From: Herpetosiphonaceae bacterium
Lineage (GTDB): Bacteria > Chloroflexota > Chloroflexia > Chloroflexales > Herpetosiphonaceae
Reading direction: 5' to 3'
NCBI GenBank assembly: GCA_013538855.1
Contig: JABXJS010000112.1
Coordinates: 1-49,768 of the forward strand
DNA length: 49,768 nt
Numbering within the stretch: position 1 is the first letter of the stretch; each line of letters starts with the position of its first letter. Below, piece by piece: positions 44,075 to 49,768 of this stretch. The translations under genes were made by a program, and so were the position numbers. The notes below the pieces were generated by a model, which did not search any database, was not told where the DNA came from, and saw only the letters and a program-made list of their open reading frames with translations.

Positions 44075-44225
44075 CGGACAATCTCCGTTGATTAGCGAGG
44101 GCCAACGTATGTGAGGTGCTTGTATGATACCCCAAGCCAGTTTATGACGCAAGGTGTCAGGCACGGGTTGTGCGGGTGCGCTCGCTTGTATAGCGCCTGC
44201 AGCGCCACGCATCACATCGTTAACA

Positions 44226-44254
44226 TTGACCTGGCCGCAGCCGCTTTCTACAAT
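44226..44254 (+). promoter_or_regulatory. Promoter of the DUF3298-like lipoprotein gene
   Basis: TTGACC (44226-44231), exactly 17 bases, TACAAT (44249-44254); 37 bases before the start at 44292. Close to sigma70 consensus. Confidence 0.72.
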
Positions 44255-44291
44255 AGGTGCGTTTGCCAATCGATTCTTTAAGGAGATGTCT

Positions 44292-45182
44292 ATGTCCAAG
44301 CGCATGATTGCCCTGCTGCTGATCTGTGGGCTGCTGCTCGCTGGCTGTGGCGAGGAGATGTTCCCAACTGCCACGCCAGCCCCAGCCGAAGACACATCTG
44401 CGGCCGCCCCCACCGCGCTGCCTACGGAGGTGCCACCGAGCGCAGAGCCAACAACAGTCGCGCCCGTCGAGGAGCCAACTGCCCAGCCTGTGGAGCCAAC
44501 GACCGCAGCTCCGAGTGACACCGAGCCGGTCGCTCAGCTCACGCTTGAATCACGCAGCACCGCCGAGTCGAATCCTGAGCCGCCCTATGCGGTGACCATT
44601 GTGCAGCCGGTGCTACAGCCGGAGACGAACCCAACGGCGCAACTGTTCAATCGCGCCGTCGATGAGCGCCTGGGCGCGGCTGTGGACGGCTTTGTGGCCG
44701 ATGCGCCGCCGTCCGCCTCTGCGCCCGAGGGCTTGGGCGTATCTGAGAGCACCTTGGATGTGAGCTACGAGGTGCTGCTGGATCAGGCCGATCTCGACAG
44801 CGTGCGCATGTTGATCAGCACCTACTTCTTAGGGGCCGCGCATCCCTTCGGCAGCTATGCCACCATCAACTTCGATCAGCGCACTGGCTATGTGCTGGAG
44901 CTGGCCGACCTGTTCGAGATTAACTCGCCCTACCTGGACACGATCGCCGCCTACTGCAAGCAGGAGCTGACCAAGCGTGACATGCTCTTCTTCGAGGAGG
45001 GCGTTGAGCCAACCTACGAGAACTATCAGCGCTGGAATCTCACGCCTGATGGGCTACTGATCTCGTTCGATCCCTATCAGGTTGCACCGTACGCCGCTGG
45101 CCCGCAGGAGGTGCTGATCCCCTACAGCGAGCTGACGACGCTGATCGATCCCGCAGGCCCACTGCCGCGCCTGATCAAGTAG
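44292..45182 (+). CDS. Lipoprotein with Pro/Thr linker and RsiV/DUF3298-like domain
   Basis: 296 residues from MSKRMIALLLICG, with AAGGAG upstream; two ATGs (44286, 44292) exist and the second has the better spacing. Lipobox LLAGC (Cys18 or so). A Pro/Thr/Glu-rich linker to about 80 leads into a domain comparable to RsiV/PdaC C-terminal domains ('YEVLLDQADLDSVRMLISTYFLGAAHPFG', 'INFDQRTGYVLELADLF' and 'YSELTTLIDPAGPL'). Extracytoplasmic and membrane-anchored. No sigma factor is adjacent, so the RsiV-type role is not supported here; ligand unknown. Confidence 0.87.
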   Translation: MSKRMIALLLICGLLLAGCGEEMFPTATPAPAEDTSAAAPTALPTEVPPSAEPTTVAPVEEPTAQPVEPTTAAPSDTEPVAQLTLESRSTAESNPEPPYAVTIVQPVLQPETNPTAQLFNRAVDERLGAAVDGFVADAPPSASAPEGLGVSESTLDVSYEVLLDQADLDSVRMLISTYFLGAAHPFGSYATINFDQRTGYVLELADLFEINSPYLDTIAAYCKQELTKRDMLFFEEGVEPTYENYQRWNLTPDGLLISFDPYQVAPYAAGPQEVLIPYSELTTLIDPAGPLPRLIK

Positions 45183-45199
45183 CAGCGCTGCACACAGTT

Positions 45200-45231
45200 A
45201 AGCCGCGTACCCTTCAACAGGTGCGCGGCTT
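45200..45231. terminator. Hairpin between convergent genes
   Basis: AAGCCGCGTACC (45200-45211) pairs with GGTGCGCGGCTT (45220-45231), one G-T pair, eight-base loop. T-runs are poor on both sides; it may still end both the lipoprotein and the gene at 45255. Confidence 0.55.
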
Positions 45232-45254
45232 GATTGGGCCAAGCGCCAGCGGCC

Positions 45255-45542
45255 TTAGTCGCTCGAGTCGCGGTTAACCAGCTTGAAGAAGGTGCTGGTT
45301 TCGCCATCGGCCTTCTTGTCTTGGTACAGGAAGGCCAGCTTGTTATCCTCAAAGGCTTTAAACCACGCCTCCCACGAGATATGCTCTAGCCGATCCTCGC
45401 CTGCGCCGCCGGGGAAGTCGATGCGCAGCACGCCGGGATTTTGCGCCGAGCCAGTTTGGCGCACGGTGGCGGGCGTGCCGTCGCGCTGCTCGCACCATGT
45501 GCGAATCGTGTCATGGTTGGTGGTTGTCTGCGCTGAGCTCAT
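45255..45542 (-). CDS. Small conserved protein, 95 residues
   Basis: AAGGAGG before the ATG. The part 'TIRTWCEQRDGTPATVRQTG...PGVLRIDFPGG...LEHISWEAWFKAFEDNKLAFLYQDKKADGETSTFFKLV' resembles a widespread small soluble family, from memory often without assigned function in databases. Unlike most of its neighbours it has no membrane segment. I give no function. Confidence 0.8.
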   Translation of the reverse strand: MSSAQTTTNHDTIRTWCEQRDGTPATVRQTGSAQNPGVLRIDFPGGAGEDRLEHISWEAWFKAFEDNKLAFLYQDKKADGETSTFFKLVNRDSSD

Positions 45543-45736
45543 ACAGTTCCTCCTTGCTGTTCACTTCACACTCGCCATGTCGGCAGATCGCGTACCACGG
45601 CTAGGTTGGCAACGCCTTTGCAAGCCATGGGCATATGATGTGCGTGCTCAACGCGCGATCTCGCCAGCGGCATACACTTTGCTTGCATCCCTTTTACTTT
45701 TAGCCCTGCCAGGGCTGCCTAGCGAAGGAGGATGGG

Positions 45737-45871
45737 ATGCCGCGATTGGAAGGAAAGCGCTCGAATACGGGCCTGTATGTGGCTGGCTTTGTGCTCGCCG
45801 TCTTGCTGGTTTTATTAATCTTAGAGCTAACTGGAGCGATGAACCTCATCGCTGGTTTTGGCGCAGCGTAA
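45737..45871 (+). CDS. 44-residue membrane protein
   Basis: Starts MPRLEGKRSNTGLYVAGF and has a single hydrophobic stretch (about 13-31) followed by a short hydrophobic end, 'LTGAMNLIAGFGAA'. AAGGAGG sits seven bases before the ATG and the next gene begins ten bases after its stop, so it is translated in an operon with the PRC-barrel gene. Too short for most gene finders. Function unknown; could be a small envelope-stress peptide. Confidence 0.82.
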   Translation: MPRLEGKRSNTGLYVAGFVLAVLLVLLILELTGAMNLIAGFGAA

Positions 45872-45880
45872 GGAGCAGGT

Positions 45881-47212
45881 ATGCGCAAAGGTACAGATAT
45901 TATTGGCAAAGATGTTGTTGCGCTTAACTCCGGTGCGAAGCTCAACAGCATCAACGATCTTGTGTTCGATCAGGACGCGAACCAAGTGCTCGGCTTTGTT
46001 GTTGACGAAGGCGGCTGGTCATCCAACGCCAAGGTGATCCCCTTGCAGGCCATCCACTCGATTGGCCCCGATGCGCTGATTGTGGCCGATGCGAGCGCCA
46101 TTGTTGATGCAGGGCGTATTCCTGAAATCTACGCCATTCTAGAGCGCGACAACGTGCTCAATGGCACGACGCTCATGACCACCGACGGCCGCGATCTGGG
46201 CCAGCTCACCGACTTGTTCTTCGCCGAGGACAGCGGTGAGGTCGAGGGCTACGAGACCAGCGGCGGCATCTTTGACGATCTGTCAACCGGTCGCGCGTTT
46301 ATCCCTGCGCAGCGGACGCTGCAGATCGGCGATGCGACTGCGTTTGTGCCGCCGGAGGTCGCCAATCTGCTCAGCGAGATACAGCGCCAGCGTGAGCAGC
46401 AAAAGGCTGAGCAGTCACACGCTGCGACCAGCCAGCAGCGCCAGCTGCTTGGGCGCGTTGCCGATAAAACCGTTGCTGCTGACGATGGCACCATGATTCT
46501 GGCCCGCGGCGAGCAGGTCACGCCGCTCACAATTGAGATCGCGCAGCGGCACCAGTGCCTCGATGCCGTCTATGCAGCCACCGGCACTGCGCCAGCCACC
46601 AGCAGCACGCCAGCGCTCGCTGATGCTGTAGGCCGTGTTGCCGATGAAGCGGTGCGCACAGATACCGGCCACTATGTGGTTGCTGCTGGTCAGATCGTCA
46701 CCCAGCGCCAGATCGCCCGCGCCCAACAGTGGCACAAAGAGCGAGCGCTGCTGCGCTCGGTTGGGCTGCTCAAATCAGCCGACAAAACCGATGCGTACCG
46801 TGATCGGCTGGCTGCTGGGACCCAAACCGTCAAGGACGAGGCGAGCAGCGCTTGGGATTCGCTCAAGGAGACGTTCTCTGACTGGCGTGAGCGTGCGGCT
46901 GAGCAGACGCAAGCAAAGCGCATCGAGCACGCTCTGGGACGGCCGGTGAACCGAGTGATTCTTGATCGACAGGATCAAGTGATCCTCAACACCGGCGAGA
47001 TCATCACCCATAAAGCGGTGCAGCTCGCCCGTGAGAACGACGCCCTCGATATGCTGCTCAGCTCGGTCTACGATCACGAGCCGCCGTTGACAGTGGATAA
47101 GGCACGCGCCGCAGGCTCCGGTGAGGCGGCGCTTGAGCCGCCGTCCGACAGCCAGCCTGCGCATGACCAGAGCGCAGCGTCCCGTCAGCAGCGTGAGCAG
47201 CCCGAGCAGTAG
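45881..47212 (+). CDS. PRC-barrel domain protein
   Basis: 443 residues; AAGGAGC before the ATG. Two PRC-barrel domains, at about 1-80 (GKDVVALNSGAKLNSINDLVFDQ) and 85-165, followed by a charged, Gln/Ala-rich helical part with two further conserved 'VADEAVRTDTGHYVVAAGQ'-like regions and a low-complexity C terminus. PRC barrels are found in RNA processing, photosynthetic reaction-centre and stress proteins; here there is no photosynthetic neighbour. Operon with the 44-residue protein. Confidence 0.88.
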   Translation: MRKGTDIIGKDVVALNSGAKLNSINDLVFDQDANQVLGFVVDEGGWSSNAKVIPLQAIHSIGPDALIVADASAIVDAGRIPEIYAILERDNVLNGTTLMTTDGRDLGQLTDLFFAEDSGEVEGYETSGGIFDDLSTGRAFIPAQRTLQIGDATAFVPPEVANLLSEIQRQREQQKAEQSHAATSQQRQLLGRVADKTVAADDGTMILARGEQVTPLTIEIAQRHQCLDAVYAATGTAPATSSTPALADAVGRVADEAVRTDTGHYVVAAGQIVTQRQIARAQQWHKERALLRSVGLLKSADKTDAYRDRLAAGTQTVKDEASSAWDSLKETFSDWRERAAEQTQAKRIEHALGRPVNRVILDRQDQVILNTGEIITHKAVQLARENDALDMLLSSVYDHEPPLTVDKARAAGSGEAALEPPSDSQPAHDQSAASRQQREQPEQ

Positions 47213-47235
47213 TACCAAGCGCCCGCCTGCACCGC

Positions 47236-47270
47236 CCAAAAACGTCACACTCCGTGGCGTTTTTGGTTGT
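47236..47270 (+). terminator. Terminator of the PRC-barrel operon
   Basis: CCAAAAACGTCAC (47236-47248) pairs with GTGGCGTTTTTGG (47254-47266), one G-T pair, five-base loop. The T-run is part of the stem, 24 bases after the stop. Confidence 0.85.
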
Positions 47271-47329
47271 CGGTGGCTGTCGTAGTACACTGCGCCTATG
47301 CTGATGTGCCTTAGTGAACAGGAGTAGTT

Positions 47330-48304
47330 GTGAAGACATTGACCCTTTCGCAGAGTGGTATTGCGCTGTCGGCGCTTGGCTACGGCTGTATGAACATCGG
47401 CGGCGCGTGGAATGCTGCGACTTGGACTGCTGCCGATCGTGCGCAGGCCGAGCGCGCGGTCCAGACGGCGTTGGAGCACGGTATCACGCTGTTTGATCAC
47501 GCTGATATCTACGGCCGGGGCAAATCCGAGGCGATCTTTGGCCAGATTCTCAAGGCGCAGCCGCACCTGCGCGATCAGATCGTGCTCCAGTCGAAGTGTG
47601 GCATTCGGCTTGCCGATGAGCCGACGCCGGGCATGCCGCCACGCTACGACTTCAGCTATGACCACATCGTCGCCTCGGTCGAAGCGAGCCTCGACCGTCT
47701 GCAGACTGATCGGCTGGATATACTGCTGCTGCATCGACCCGATCCGCTGATGGAGCCAACAGAGGTAGCGCGTGCATTTGATCACCTGCACACACACGGC
47801 AAGGTGCGTGCGTTTGGCGTCAGCAACCACACGCCTGGCCAGATCGAGCTGCTGCGGCGGGCGGTTGATCAGCCGCTGGAGATCAATCAGATCGAGCTAA
47901 GCCTGCTGCATGTGGGCGCGCTGAGCGCCGGCGTTGATGCCAATCGGCGCGGCCTAGAGTACACTGCCGCCGATGGTGTGTTGGAGTACTGTCGATTAAA
48001 CGCCATCCTGGTGCAAGCGTGGTCGCCGCTAGCTGGCGGTCGGCTGAGCGCGCCAGCGGAAACAGCATCTGTGGTCGAGCGAGCGACCGCTGGGCTAATC
48101 AGCGCACTGGCAAGCGCCAAGGCGTGTAGCGTCGAGGCGGTCCAGCTCGCTTGGCTGATGCGCTACCCTGGCCCAGTGCAGCCGATCATCGGCACCACCA
48201 ACCCACAGCGCATCGCTGCCTGCGCCGAGGCCGACCAGCTGACGCTTACTCGTGAGGAGTGGTATCAGCTCTTCAATGCCGCACGCGGTGTCAACATTCC
48301 CTAG
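47330..48304 (+). CDS. Aldo/keto reductase (YdhF-like)
   Basis: 324 residues from GTG 47330, with CAGGAG upstream. AKR fold with Asp56, Tyr61 (FDHADIYG), Lys89 and His in 'ILLLHRPDP' forming the catalytic set, and NADPH segments 'GVSNHTPGQ' and 'IIGTTNP'. Reduces carbonyls with NADPH. No adjacent pathway. An oxidoreductase of broad-specificity type, E. coli YdhF being the nearest known relative from memory. Confidence 0.94.
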   Translation: MKTLTLSQSGIALSALGYGCMNIGGAWNAATWTAADRAQAERAVQTALEHGITLFDHADIYGRGKSEAIFGQILKAQPHLRDQIVLQSKCGIRLADEPTPGMPPRYDFSYDHIVASVEASLDRLQTDRLDILLLHRPDPLMEPTEVARAFDHLHTHGKVRAFGVSNHTPGQIELLRRAVDQPLEINQIELSLLHVGALSAGVDANRRGLEYTAADGVLEYCRLNAILVQAWSPLAGGRLSAPAETASVVERATAGLISALASAKACSVEAVQLAWLMRYPGPVQPIIGTTNPQRIAACAEADQLTLTREEWYQLFNAARGVNIP

Positions 48305-48328
48305 CCTGTAGCACCAATGTACGATGAG

Positions 48329-48353
48329 GCCCAACACTAGCGGGCAGTTTTTT
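48329..48353 (+). terminator. Possible terminator after the aldo/keto reductase gene
   Basis: GCCC (48329-48332) and GGGC (48342-48345) form a short stem followed by six T (48348-48353). The stem is short, so only moderately convincing. Confidence 0.4.
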
Positions 48354-48509
48354 ACCCAAACTGTGGGATGTTCATGGCTACTATCAATTCACGTTGGATA
48401 CGCTGCAATGCGCGGCAGTTTGGGGCGCAGCACCACGCCCCCGGCCGGGTTGCACCCTGCACCTGCTCCAGGGTGAATTGCTATAAAGTAGGATACGTTG
48501 AAATAATGC

Positions 48510-48539
48510 TTGACAGAAAAAGAACATTTGTGCTATAGT
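48510..48539 (+). promoter_or_regulatory. Strong promoter of the Sak4-like ATPase gene
   Basis: TTGACA (48510-48515), 18 bases, TATAGT (48534-48539). It is the closest to consensus in the window, and would give a leader of about 78 bases before ATG 48624. Confidence 0.8.
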
Positions 48540-48557
48540 GCGTATGGTTGAGCTACA

Positions 48558-48612
48558 TACCAGGCGCAAGCCTATGGGTAACCGAGTACATGGCCCGAGC
48601 AGGCCCACAGAA
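48558..48612 (+). promoter_or_regulatory. Structured 5' leader of the ATPase gene
   Basis: TACC-AGGC-GCAA-GCCT-ATG-GGTA (48558-48580) folds as a nested hairpin capped by a GCAA (GNRA) tetraloop with a three-base bulge. A second hairpin, GGCC-CGAGCA-GGCC, lies at about 48592-48605, just before the ribosome site AAAGGAA. It could be a regulatory leader. It matches no riboswitch class that I recognise. Confidence 0.45.
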
Positions 48613-48623
48613 AGGAATGGACG

Positions 48624-49535
48624 ATGTTTCAGCCGCTAGATGAATTGATCACAGGGAGCCTGTTTATTCTCACAGGCTTGGCTGGAGCGGGTAAATCGCA
48701 CTTAGCGGCAAGCTCTCGCCGCAACGGCACCGTCTGGATTCTCGACACCGAGGGTGCGGCCAAGAACCTCCTTGGCAAGCCTGGCGTCCACAAGAGCATC
48801 CAAGCAGTTCAAACCCTCTCACTCAACACACTGCTGCAAGCGATGGAAGAAATCAAAAGCCATGGCAAGCCTGGCGACACCGTGGTCCTCGACTCAATCT
48901 CAAAGATTTTCCAAGCGATGCGCGCCCACGCGCAGCAGCGGGCTGGTGCGGAGATTAACCGCAAGGTTGACATCGATTTCGACGAGTACGCATCGTTCAA
49001 CCGCAACCTCCAAACAATTTACACTGGCCTGACGGAGCTTAAGCAAGCTGGATTCCACGTTATTATCATTGGCCATCTCGCCCGCAAGTACCAAGGCGAC
49101 GACCACTCGCGCGAGGATATCGGGCTACGCGTGCTCGCCGATGAGAACATCACCTATGAGGCCGATGCCATCCTGCTGGTGGAGCGCGATGGCGACGAGC
49201 GCTCGATCCGCCCGATCATTAAGCCGCCGCGCCCGATGCACTTGCAGATGGGCCAGCTATACCAGGCCAAGCTGGGTACGCTCTATCCGGAGCTGGCGCT
49301 TGAAGAGGCTTTTGGCGCACCAGCCAGCGAGCGCTCTAACCGCCCAATCAGCCCCGCCGAGGCCGAGAAGCGCTTCTTTGCCCGCTATAGCGACGTCATT
49401 GGCGGCACATCGTGGAGCGCTGTTCAAAAATATTTAGGCACTCGGGATCGCAAACCGAGTACGATCGAAGGTTGGATTGAGGTGGCGGAGGCCGTGCGCA
49501 ATGCGCAGGCGAATCCCCCCGCTATGGCGGCTTGA
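48624..49535 (+). CDS. RecA-fold ATPase (AAA_24/Sak4-like)
   Basis: 303 residues. P-loop GLAGAGKS (18-25), Walker B-type VVLDS (87-91), and 'FHVIIIGHLARK' (about 144-155), with a C-terminal extension from about 220 ('RFFARYSDVIGGT...KPSTIEGWIEVAEAV'). Fold and length suit AAA_24/Sak4-type proteins, known from phages as single-strand annealing recombinases. No other phage gene is seen in the window, so this is either a phage-derived island beginning at the right edge or a chromosomal recombination gene. Confidence 0.82.
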   Translation: MFQPLDELITGSLFILTGLAGAGKSHLAASSRRNGTVWILDTEGAAKNLLGKPGVHKSIQAVQTLSLNTLLQAMEEIKSHGKPGDTVVLDSISKIFQAMRAHAQQRAGAEINRKVDIDFDEYASFNRNLQTIYTGLTELKQAGFHVIIIGHLARKYQGDDHSREDIGLRVLADENITYEADAILLVERDGDERSIRPIIKPPRPMHLQMGQLYQAKLGTLYPELALEEAFGAPASERSNRPISPAEAEKRFFARYSDVIGGTSWSAVQKYLGTRDRKPSTIEGWIEVAEAVRNAQANPPAMAA

Positions 49536-49554
49536 TCCATTCCTCTCCTGCTCA

Positions 49555-49586
49555 ACACACCTAGGCGCACGCCTAGGTGTGTTTTT
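49555..49586 (+). terminator. Terminator of the ATPase gene
   Basis: ACACACCTAGGC (49555-49566) pairs perfectly with GCCTAGGTGTGT (49571-49582) over a GCAC loop, with a following T-run. 20 bases after the stop. Confidence 0.92.
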
Positions 49587-49682
49587 GGATTTTAGCACTC
49601 CCCTCATATTCATAGCCGGAGAAGGCTGCTACAATGAATAAGAACTATCTCTCACGTATACCTGAGGAGCAATATCAGTAGA

Positions 49683-49768
49683 TCACAGGATTGGCTCGGG
49701 TGGCGTGTAGGGTCGGTACGGTGCGAGCGGGATAGCCCGAACCATGCCGTAGATGGCCGTTACGGCAT
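49683..49768 (-). CDS. Possible 3' end of a minus-strand gene
   Basis: Read on the minus strand from the right edge, a frame of 27 codons ends 'AIPLAPYRPYTPPEPIL' and TGA (49683-49685). The residue pattern looks protein-like but the segment is short and without homology evidence, so this is tentative. It would converge on the ATPase gene. Confidence 0.3.
   Translation of the reverse strand, partial: AVTAIYGMVRAIPLAPYRPYTPPEPIL

Larger units (their letters stand above)
48305..48623. other. Intergenic region with promoter and leader, no gene
   Basis: 319 bases holding the terminator candidate at 48329, a perfect CACCCTG...CAGGGTG hairpin (48453-48475) just upstream of the promoter, the promoter at 48510-48539 and the structured leader at 48558-48610. 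Nothing coding is seen. Confidence 0.6.

Noticed and set aside
48558-48612. Cyclic-di-GMP (GEMM) riboswitch
   Set aside because: Only a loose resemblance to one half (GCAAGCC...GGGTAA); the partner segment is missing, so I report only a generic structured leader.
1-49768. CRISPR arrays, rRNA and tRNA genes, complete insertion sequences
   Set aside because: No repeat-spacer pattern, no RNA gene signature and no transposase were found on either strand.

Overview
The window is GC-rich bacterial chromosome with densely packed genes, frequent overlaps such as ATGA and TGATG, GTG starts and clear AGGAGG-type ribosome sites. It looks like Chloroflexota, probably class Chloroflexia. The clues are secreted proteins with Thr/Pro-rich linkers and a terminal VYLPLVLK-type tail, a standalone glycogen-binding protein, a DUF4139 protein, an extracellular cyanophycinase and SpoIIE/GAF sensor phosphatases. 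This is inference from style and content; no rRNA, tRNA or CRISPR array was seen.

Layout. 1-1412 (-): N-terminal part of a secreted FG-GAP/VCBS repeat protein cut by the left edge. 1901-3348 (-): an SDR oxidoreductase and a TetR regulator with three matching palindromic operators. 3457-11233 (-): a co-directional run of lone peptide-binding lipoprotein, Gfo/Idh/MocA oxidoreductase, three-TM Q/G/S-rich membrane protein, DUF58 protein, BatA-like VWA protein and membrane-anchored alpha/beta hydrolase. 11336-13576 (+): secreted repeat protein. 13807-20024 (+): sensor SpoIIE phosphatase, then a NatA/NatB-type ABC exporter with two permeases. 20092-21106 (-): a duplicated-domain hypothetical and a mini CBM48 protein.

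21214-25446 (+): riboflavin operon ribD-ribE-methyltransferase-ribBA-ribH. 25560-32319 (+): fabF, rnc, an epimerase, a HEAT-repeat protein, a PRPP synthetase-like protein, GlpA and an SRAP protein, tightly packed with several overlaps. 32494-36959: a secreted subtilase (+), a hypothetical (-) and a DUF4139 protein (+). 36960-38030 has no convincing gene but holds a decayed tandem duplication. 38031-39427 (-): a long amphipathic-helix envelope protein and a 37-residue membrane protein.

39548-49535: GrpB-family protein, secreted cyanophycinase, sulfotransferase-like protein (-), aldehyde dehydrogenase (-), DUF3298-like lipoprotein, a small conserved protein (-), a 44-residue membrane protein with a PRC-barrel protein, an aldo/keto reductase, and a RecA-fold (Sak4-like) ATPase behind a strong promoter and structured leader. 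The right edge may hold the 3' end of a minus-strand gene.

Most of the window is ordinary chromosomal content. The parts most worth a second look are the GlpA/SRAP overprinted overlap, the lone-SBP to DUF58/VWA gene run without MoxR, the 51-bp repeat and C-terminal tail of the 11336 gene, the unexplained 1-kb duplicated region at 37 kb, the tiny membrane proteins beside envelope/stress-type proteins, and the Sak4-like ATPase with its leader. No defence island or complete mobile element was recognised.
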